12,386 nt of DNA from Clostridia bacterium. GTDB lineage: Bacteria; Bacillota; Clostridia; Oscillospirales; Acutalibacteraceae. Made by a program: the position numbers and the translations under genes. The stretch is from positions 1-12,386 of the forward strand of contig CAAGHB010000034.1 of the NCBI GenBank assembly GCA_900769535.1, in the 5' to 3' direction. This document shows, one piece after another, positions 7,131-12,386 of the stretch. The number at the start of each line of letters is the position of its first letter. The stretch's first letter is position 1. The notes under the pieces are model-generated. The model was not told the origin of the DNA and did not search any database. It saw nothing but the letters and a program-made list of their open reading frames with translations.

Positions 7131-7163
7131 TGATTTGTAACCTATGCGGAATGTTACAAATCA
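7131..7163. promoter_or_regulatory. Perfect 11-bp inverted repeat between lipoprotein gene and yloU
   Basis: TGATTTGTAAC (7131-7141) and GTTACAAATCA (7153-7163) are exact reverse complements around an 11-base spacer. The element lies 17 bases after the stop of the lipoprotein gene and 44 bases before the yloU start. It could be a weak terminator or attenuator, since the arms are AT-rich and no long T run follows on the minus strand, or an operator for a dimeric regulator. I do not recognise it as a known box. Confidence 0.6.
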
Positions 7164-7180
7164 TAAAATATATCGCCGAT

Positions 7181-8683
7181 TTAAATTGAAATATAAATAT
7201 CACTAATGCTTACATTTATATTATCAATATTATCAGAATAAATTAAAACGCCGTTTCGGTTGCACAGGGGGATGATTGGCATTTCGCTTACGCAAGAGCT
7301 TATAACCGTTGAAATATCAGCATTGCCTTTATAGAATGCGTCAATCATTTCTCCCGTGTACGATTCATTTGTTTCTGCTATTATATTTTTTGAAAATACA
7401 TCGCGCAAATCCATATTTTTAGATAATTTTATTTCACCGATGTATATATCGTAATTGTTGTTTTCAATCATTTCGCAGTATTCATTAAAGTCCTCTGCTT
7501 CGGTGACAATAATCTCTATTCCGGCCTTTTTCATCTGACGAGCAATAATGTCAGCGGCATATTTTCGTGAAATATTATCCTTGTTATAAAGCAGAGAAAC
7601 TGTGATTCTTTCGCCCGATTGGGCTACATAATATCCATCGGTATCTTTACTATTATAACCTAATTGTTCAAGATAAGCAACTACTTGTTTGATATTTTGT
7701 TCCGGGCTTATGTGTTGGAGCTCGGACGCCTCATTCCAATCAGCAGGAAAAATACCCGTAGCAGCATAGCCAAAACCAAAATATGCCGACTTTACAATTT
7801 CTTCCCGGGAAAGCGCCGAGCTGATGGCAACTCTCATTTCCGTCTTGCTTAAAAGATAGTTATTGCTGTTCATTCCGAGATAGACAACGTTGGTAAGCGG
7901 TACATTCTTTTGCGTTCCGTTCATTTTAGGCATTGTATTGTCGGAAAATTCAGAATAAATGATATCAATAGCGTTAATTTCTACCATGTGGGAAAGGGAT
8001 TCATTGTCGGGCGTATCGATAAGGTCGATATAATCAAAATTTGTTTTTCCGTTATAGTAGTTTTTGTTTGGAATGAGTCGGTAACTGTCTTGACTGTCAA
8101 TTATATACCGTCCGCATCCAACGGGAGGTACTACACGGTCGTTAGAATCCTTTGTTTCTGCCGTACCTTCCTTAAAAATCGGAAAATCAAGCATATTCGT
8201 AAAGAAGGGGTCATATTTGTACAGCTCGAATATAACTGTTTTTTGGTCAAATACAGTGCACGTTTTTATGTTACTGAGCTGTGTTTTGTATTTGTTATCG
8301 GTTTTTTTCGCCTGGTTAACGGAATATTTCACGTCGGAAGATGTCAGTATGGATTTGTCTGTGAATCTGACGTCCTTTAATGTAACCGTAACTTTGAGAT
8401 TGTCAATGGTAATTTCATCGGCGAGATAGTATATCGGTTTAAAGCTTTCGTCGAGCTTTATAAGCGGGTCGTACAAAAGCATGCTGAGCTCCTGATTTAC
8501 CTTTGTTACCGCAACGTAAGGGTTGAGTGAATCGGTTGAGGAATAGGGAAGCGAAATTCCGACCTCCTCGGTAACGGTGTCAGCGTTGGTGGAAACGGTG
8601 TTATCGTTATTTATATTAGAATTGCAGGAAGAGAGTAAAATAATGCACGATACAACGGCACAAATAATCCGAAATTTATTCAT
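7181..8683 (-). CDS. Extracellular solute-binding lipoprotein, family 5 (peptide/oligopeptide type)
   Basis: The 500-residue protein has a lipoprotein signal: charged N-terminus, hydrophobic core and lipobox LLSSC with Cys20 as the probable lipid-anchored residue, then an Asn/Thr-rich linker. The mature part follows the SBP_bac_5 pattern: SLNPYVA, a LLYDPLIKLDESFKPIYYLA segment, VTLKDVRFTDKSILTSSDVKYSVNQ, and later LSKTEMRVAISSALSREEIVK, the segment resembling the OppA/DppA signature of relatives. Such proteins hand peptides, nickel or sugars to an ABC importer. No permease or ATPase gene is in the window, so it is an orphan that either shares a distant transporter or serves in sensing. GGAGGAG (8689-8695) lies five bases before the ATG. 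It is transcribed away from the dockerin gene, from a promoter at 8717-8745. The ligand is unknown. Confidence 0.87.
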   Translation of the reverse strand: MNKFRIICAVVSCIILLSSCNSNINNDNTVSTNADTVTEEVGISLPYSSTDSLNPYVAVTKVNQELSMLLYDPLIKLDESFKPIYYLADEITIDNLKVTVTLKDVRFTDKSILTSSDVKYSVNQAKKTDNKYKTQLSNIKTCTVFDQKTVIFELYKYDPFFTNMLDFPIFKEGTAETKDSNDRVVPPVGCGRYIIDSQDSYRLIPNKNYYNGKTNFDYIDLIDTPDNESLSHMVEINAIDIIYSEFSDNTMPKMNGTQKNVPLTNVVYLGMNSNNYLLSKTEMRVAISSALSREEIVKSAYFGFGYAATGIFPADWNEASELQHISPEQNIKQVVAYLEQLGYNSKDTDGYYVAQSGERITVSLLYNKDNISRKYAADIIARQMKKAGIEIIVTEAEDFNEYCEMIENNNYDIYIGEIKLSKNMDLRDVFSKNIIAETNESYTGEMIDAFYKGNADISTVISSCVSEMPIIPLCNRNGVLIYSDNIDNINVSISDIYISI

Positions 8684-8716
8684 ACAATCTCCTCCACAAT
8701 ATAAAATCTCATTATC

Positions 8717-8745
8717 ATTTTACATTATTTTATGAATTTAATCAA
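8717..8745 (-). promoter_or_regulatory. Sigma-A promoter for the solute-binding lipoprotein gene
   Basis: On the minus strand TTGATT (8740-8745) and TAAAAT (8717-8722) are spaced by 17 bp. The expected start of transcription is near 8710, leaving a short leader before the ribosome binding site at 8689-8695. The region is very AT-rich, so other placements are possible. Confidence 0.55.
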
Positions 8746-8782
8746 TAGCTTTCATTTTATTTAGAAAAAACTGTGACAATTG

Positions 8783-8811
8783 TTGAAATAAATATTACAT
8801 TGTGCTAAAAT
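8783..8811 (+). promoter_or_regulatory. Sigma-A promoter for the dockerin transglutaminase gene
   Basis: TTGAAA (8783-8788) and TAAAAT (8806-8811) are spaced by 17 bp, and TGC just before the -10 makes it an extended -10 promoter. Transcription would start near 8818, downstream of the first in-frame ATG at 8816-8818, which supports the later start at 8855. Confidence 0.7.
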
Positions 8812-8844
8812 ATTTATGTATGCAAACAATAAAGTTGCTTTTAC

Positions 8845-8850
8845 GGAGGA
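8845..8850 (+). promoter_or_regulatory. Ribosome binding site that sets the start of the dockerin gene
   Basis: GGAGGA lies four bases before ATG 8855-8857, and the protein then begins with an ideal signal peptide. The upstream ATG at 8816 has no such site and falls at the predicted transcription start. Confidence 0.85.
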
Positions 8851-8854
8851 AAGT

Positions 8855-10495
8855 ATGAAAAAGTTTAAAAGGTTTTTGTGCGCAATTTTAGCATTTGTGC
8901 TGATTATTACAGCTTTGCCTTTTGCGGTTTCGGTTTCTGCCGAGACGGAGGTGTATTCAAGTAAGCTTACCGACCTCGAACAGAAAATATATTCCGGTTA
9001 TAAAAATATGGATAAGACTATTTACGTTTATTCGTATTCGGCAACGTATAATGAAGTAGCTGCCGCAATTGAAAACGTGTTTAATAAGCGTCCCGATATT
9101 TTTTACGTATCAAAAAGTAAAACCTGTTCAATCGCAGCCGACGGATACGTAACGACAATTACCCCCGGTTATCTGTTTACTGCCGACGAAGTAGAAGCAG
9201 CAAAAACCACCATTAACGCGTCTGTAAACGCACTCATCGGCGACCTTGACAGTAATATGGCCGATGTTCAAAAACTTATCCTTTTGCATGACAGAATGAT
9301 ACTTGATTTTGTCTATAACGATGAGGGAATTGCTAACGATTCACTTACCGATAACGACTATACGATTTACGGTGTATTGGTGAATAAATCAGGAATTTGC
9401 GAAGCGTATGCAAAGGCGTTCAAATATTGCGCTGATTTGCTTGGTATCGAAAACGAAATAGTTCCGTTTTCGGCAATGAATCATATATGGAATCAGGTAA
9501 AGGTAAACGGAAACTGGTACAATATCGACGTTACAAATGACGATATTGGTTCATCCGGGCTCTTTTCTCACGTTTCGCATAATCATTTTCTTTTCTCCGA
9601 TACTGCCGCTTTAAAAAAAGGATACAAGGAAGGATATAATACAAATTCTGCAACCGATACAACCTATGACAGCGGCGCCTTTTGGCAGAATAGTCTTTCG
9701 TCGGTGTTTATGGCAGGAGATGTGTTCGTCTATTCACTTAAAAACGGCAAAATTTGCACCTATGATTTTAATACCAATACGTCGACGACTCTTGTTTCAT
9801 TAACGTCAAGTGATAGATGGAAGATGCCTAATTCGAGCTCGTCGTATGCGGTTTATTTTATACGTCCGTTCTATTATAACGGCTACATTTATTATAATTT
9901 GCCAAAGTCGATTTGCACAATTCGTCCCGATGGCACGGGTAAGAGTATAATCTATACATACTCGGTTGATGACCGCCAAATATTCGGACTCGGATATGAT
10001 AACGATGTGCCGAGTTTTACCGTCAGAACGGGGCCTTATAACGATGATAGCATAATTCCTCTTTCACAAACGTCAAAGGTTTTAAAGGCAATTAACCTAA
10101 CGGCTAACCCGAGTAAAACAATTTATATGAAAGGGGAAACCCTCGACACCGAGGGAATGGTTGTAACCGCATTATATAACGACGGAAGCACATTTGACCT
10201 TATCGAAACCGATTATACAATAGCCGGCTTTGATTCAAAAACAGTGGGCAAAAAGTCGCTTGTTATATCATACGGAAGCAAAACCTGTCCTCTTGAATTG
10301 AGCGTTGTCGACTATGGCGATATTGATATGGACTATGCTTATACAAGCGCCGATTTGCTGAAATTACAGCAGCACTTTTTCGAAATAAATGTCCTCTCGA
10401 ATATGGAATTTAAGTTGGCCGACATTGATTCTGATAGTGTATTGGATGCCACAGATATTTTAATGCTTCAAACAAAAATATTATCGTTTTTTTAA
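8855..10495 (+). CDS. Secreted transglutaminase-like protein with Ig-like and dockerin domains
   Basis: This 546-residue protein begins with a signal peptide, with likely cleavage after VSA at residue 29. A transglutaminase-like core (about 145-240) has the triad Cys182 (GICEAYA), His210 (NHIWNQV) and Asp225 (WYNIDVTND). That fold covers cysteine proteases, deamidases and cross-linking enzymes, so the reaction is open. A beta-rich Tyr/Asn stretch (about 275-400) is unassigned. Residues 410-485 resemble a group 3 bacterial Ig-like domain (YMKGETLDTEGMVVTALYNDGS). The C-terminus is a type I dockerin with two calcium loops, Asp489/491/493/500 and Asp523/525/527/534, so the protein should bind a cohesin on a cellulosome-like scaffold or the cell surface. 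Its promoter is at 8783-8811 and its terminator at 10518-10556, so it is a single-gene unit. No scaffoldin lies in the window. Confidence 0.88.
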   Translation: MKKFKRFLCAILAFVLIITALPFAVSVSAETEVYSSKLTDLEQKIYSGYKNMDKTIYVYSYSATYNEVAAAIENVFNKRPDIFYVSKSKTCSIAADGYVTTITPGYLFTADEVEAAKTTINASVNALIGDLDSNMADVQKLILLHDRMILDFVYNDEGIANDSLTDNDYTIYGVLVNKSGICEAYAKAFKYCADLLGIENEIVPFSAMNHIWNQVKVNGNWYNIDVTNDDIGSSGLFSHVSHNHFLFSDTAALKKGYKEGYNTNSATDTTYDSGAFWQNSLSSVFMAGDVFVYSLKNGKICTYDFNTNTSTTLVSLTSSDRWKMPNSSSSYAVYFIRPFYYNGYIYYNLPKSICTIRPDGTGKSIIYTYSVDDRQIFGLGYDNDVPSFTVRTGPYNDDSIIPLSQTSKVLKAINLTANPSKTIYMKGETLDTEGMVVTALYNDGSTFDLIETDYTIAGFDSKTVGKKSLVISYGSKTCPLELSVVDYGDIDMDYAYTSADLLKLQQHFFEINVLSNMEFKLADIDSDSVLDATDILMLQTKILSFF

Positions 10496-10517
10496 ACAAA
10501 ATATATAAAGTTATTTT

Positions 10518-10566
10518 AAAATGGCGGTTTGATGTAAAAATTCAAGCCGCCATTTTGTTGATTTTA
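10518..10566 (+). terminator. Intrinsic terminator of the dockerin transglutaminase gene
   Basis: A 15-bp stem (10518-10532 with 10542-10556, one G-U pair) encloses a nine-base loop and contains GGCGG/CCGCC. It ends in TTTT and is followed by a T-rich stretch. It lies 22 bases after the stop codon. Confidence 0.85.
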
Positions 10567-10596
10567 TAGAATCCACGCATATATAGTATATAAATA

Positions 10597-10625
10597 TTGA
10601 AATTCGCCGTGTTTTGTAGTATCAT
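10597..10625 (+). promoter_or_regulatory. Sigma-A promoter for the terminal repeat-protein gene
   Basis: TTGAAA (10597-10602) and TATCAT (10620-10625) are spaced by exactly 17 bp. Transcription would start near 10632, just before the ribosome binding site AAGGAG at 10641-10646. The -35 box is identical to that of the dockerin gene. Confidence 0.68.
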
Positions 10626-10655
10626 TTAGTTATCTATGCAAAGGAGATGCAACAA

Positions 10656-12371
10656 ATGGGTAAACGTATAGTTTCTTTATTGCTTACAATCGTAATTATT
10701 GCCGCAAGTATTATTTCGGCTACGGCAGCGATTGACACAACGGAACTTGTTGATATCACAATGCCTACTGAAACACAGTATTATTCGGGTGATACAGCAG
10801 CCATAATGAATGAATGGTTTAATTGTGATGCCACTTATTCCAAGGCAAATGATGATGGCTCTGTAACTACCGGTAAGACAAAGGGCGGAGACAGATATTT
10901 TGTTTCAAAGGTTGCCTATAATCTTGGTGATAAATTTGAAGTGAGCATTAAGGTTCAATCCGATGGCCAGAATCCTAATGCATACAATAGAATTGTTTAT
11001 CAGTTAGGTGATTTAGCTGTCGCATTCTTCTCATACGGCTCAAAAACAAATGATAATCATGGAATTATACGTGTTTATTACGGAGCTAATATTGCAGCAA
11101 TAGCAGGTACTAAAATTTCTTATACCAGCTCATCGGATTATCTTATCGGCGAATCCACGGATATTGGTATTTCAGCTCATAAGATAGTAACCGGTTTTGA
11201 CAACGGTACCCTCAGCGTTGACGTTTATACCGGCGATGACATCGTATATACAATGTCATACGAAGTAGCTGAATATAACTTTACTAACGTTAAACCGGCT
11301 GTCAGAGTGTATAAGAGCTCGTCTGTTTGGGATGACGGCTTGTATTTATCTGCTCACAGCATAAAGGCGGAGCTTAGCGGTGCATCTCTTGCTGAGTCAA
11401 TATCAGCTTATACTCTTGATACTCTTAGCTATAACGACGTTATGTCGATCAAGGTATTGAGAACCTGGTATGAAAAGCTTGACGAAACCGAGAAGGCGAA
11501 GGTTTCTAACTATGCTGACTTCGAAGCACTTGAAGCAAAGGTGCCTTCTCTTATCGCAGAGAATTTCAACGAAGTCGTCGGGGCAATAGTTGTTGACGAA
11601 TTAAGACTTGCTGACAAGTCCACAATCGAAGGTTACCGTGCCGAATACGACAGTTATACCGATGAGCAAAAGGCGCTTGTTACCAATATTGATAATTTTG
11701 TTGACGCTGAGGCCGAAATACTTCGTTTGATTATTCTTAAAAATGACACTGATGCAGCAGCAGTTGTTGATGAAGAAATTCTTGCACTGGGCGAAATTGA
11801 TTATACAAATTATCTTTCAGTAAGCGATGCAAGACTTTCATACGAAACCCTTACCGAACAGGGAAAGACTTTGGTTAAATATTATTCAACCCTTACCGAC
11901 GCCGAAGAGGTAGTAAAAGCGCTCAGAAAGGCAACCAGCTTTAAGTTTGTAAATAATCTTATCGCAGAGGTTCCCGAAACCGTAACATTGGCCGATAATG
12001 ATAAGGTGTTTGGCGCACTTGGCGCATATTCAATGCTCAGCACAGCAGAAAAGAAGTATGTTAACAACATCAATTCTGTTATCGATAAGGCAAATTCTCT
12101 TATTGAATTAGAGGTTGCAAATAACGAACTGATTTCGCCGAAGATTGTCAGTCTTTCGCTCATTGGTGAAAAGATTTCGGCAGGTTGGTTACCTAATAAA
12201 GAAACCGGCCTTTATACAGGAACCCCCGAGGGCGTTCAGGTTTATGCAGGCGATACGGTAAAGCCCGGCGTATATTGGGAAAATCTCCTTTTCCAAGTTA
12301 CATATAATGAAGATGGCTCAGTTGCATCATACAAAAACACAGGAACATGTTGGAATATCACGACCGGTGGT
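10656..12371 (+). CDS. Large secreted protein with helical repeats (3' partial)
   Basis: AAGGAG (10641-10646) lies nine bases before the ATG, and the frame is open for 572 genuine codons to the contig end. A signal peptide ends near residue 24 (SATA-A). Residues about 38-240 form a beta-rich region with many Tyr, Ser and Asp residues, perhaps a carbohydrate-binding-like sandwich; I cannot name the family. Residues 245-486 hold about four divergent helical repeats. Residues 487-572 begin another beta-rich segment (VYAGDTVKPGVYW) that is cut off. Similar repeats are common in long surface proteins of Clostridia, which often end in anchor, SLH or dockerin domains; that part is missing here. The codons after 12371 are adapter-derived and would add a false RSEEH. 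Secretion is well supported, function unknown. Confidence 0.85.
11388..12113 (+). repeat. About four divergent 57-67-residue helical repeats inside the terminal gene
   Basis: The repeats cover about residues 245-301, 302-359, 360-426 and 427-486. Each has the order: a short polar stretch, Asp or Ser-Asp, an Arg or Ala-Tyr helix, a turn such as LTEQGK or YTDEQK, then V-x-N/Y and a helix with AE/LE. The best pair is TDEQKALVTN in repeat two and STAEKKYVNN in repeat four. Conservation is at protein level only, so these are old duplications and not recent DNA repeats. Confidence 0.65.
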
Positions 12372-12386
12372 AGATCGGAAGAGCAC
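12372..12386 (+). other. Illumina adapter remnant at the contig end
   Basis: The last 15 bases, AGATCGGAAGAGCAC, are identical to the beginning of the Illumina TruSeq adapter. This is an untrimmed sequencing artefact and not genomic DNA. The open frame of the preceding gene runs into it only by chance. Confidence 0.95.

Noticed and set aside
8816..8854. Earlier ATG for the dockerin protein at 8816
   Set aside because: It coincides with the predicted transcription start, has no ribosome binding site, and would put 13 residues before an otherwise ideal signal peptide.
11882..12163. Minus-strand 93-codon open frame opposite the terminal repeat gene
   Set aside because: The plus strand here encodes a clear continuation of the secreted repeat protein with its own promoter, signal peptide and ribosome binding site.
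1..12386. CRISPR array, toxin-antitoxin pair or other defence system
   Set aside because: No regularly spaced repeats, no nuclease or antitoxin-like gene pair, and no defence-associated domain was found on either strand.

Overview
The window looks like a low-GC Gram-positive chromosome segment from the class Clostridia, probably a gut or rumen Oscillospiraceae/Ruminococcus-like bacterium. The reasons are strong AGGAGG-type ribosome binding sites, sigma-A promoters with 17-bp spacers, the Firmicutes cluster Asp23/Gls24 (YloU) - DAK2 kinase (YloV/FakA) - recG, and a dockerin-bearing secreted protein. The lineage is an inference. The window seems to be a whole sequencing contig: it opens inside a gene and ends in 15 bases identical to an Illumina adapter.

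Positions 1-600 are the end of a prophage: the C-terminal wall-binding part of an endolysin, a small holin, a terminator, a short direct repeat, and a 28-nt tRNA 3' end with no 5' half. That fragment is best read as the attachment site (attR-like) where the element joins the chromosome. The host terminator that once followed the intact tRNA lies just beyond it. A second, bidirectional terminator at 694-729 separates this block from the next.

Positions 753-8683 carry five minus-strand genes: an orphan extracellular solute-binding lipoprotein (promoter near 8717-8745), then yloU, yloV, recG and a GH3 beta-glucosidase of the BglX type. From yloU to the glucosidase the gaps are 15-42 bp, so these four are probably one operon. 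The lipoprotein is separated from yloU by 94 bp holding a perfect 11-bp inverted repeat, which could be a terminator, an attenuator or an operator. The yloU-yloV-recG core is conserved in Firmicutes; the appended glucosidase and the lipoprotein without permease or ATPase genes are local features.

Positions 8783-12371 carry two plus-strand genes for secreted proteins, each with its own recognisable promoter. The first is a transglutaminase-like protein with a complete Cys-His-Asp triad, a bacterial Ig-like domain and a C-terminal type I dockerin with two intact calcium loops, so it is built to dock onto a cohesin scaffold. The second is a surface or secreted protein with about four helical repeats, cut by the contig end; its last five codons come from adapter sequence.

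No wholly new system is evident. The observations most worth following are the dockerin transglutaminase, the possible internal translation start in the endolysin, the tRNA-fragment prophage junction, the inverted repeat between the lipoprotein and yloU, and the adapter artefact at the end.
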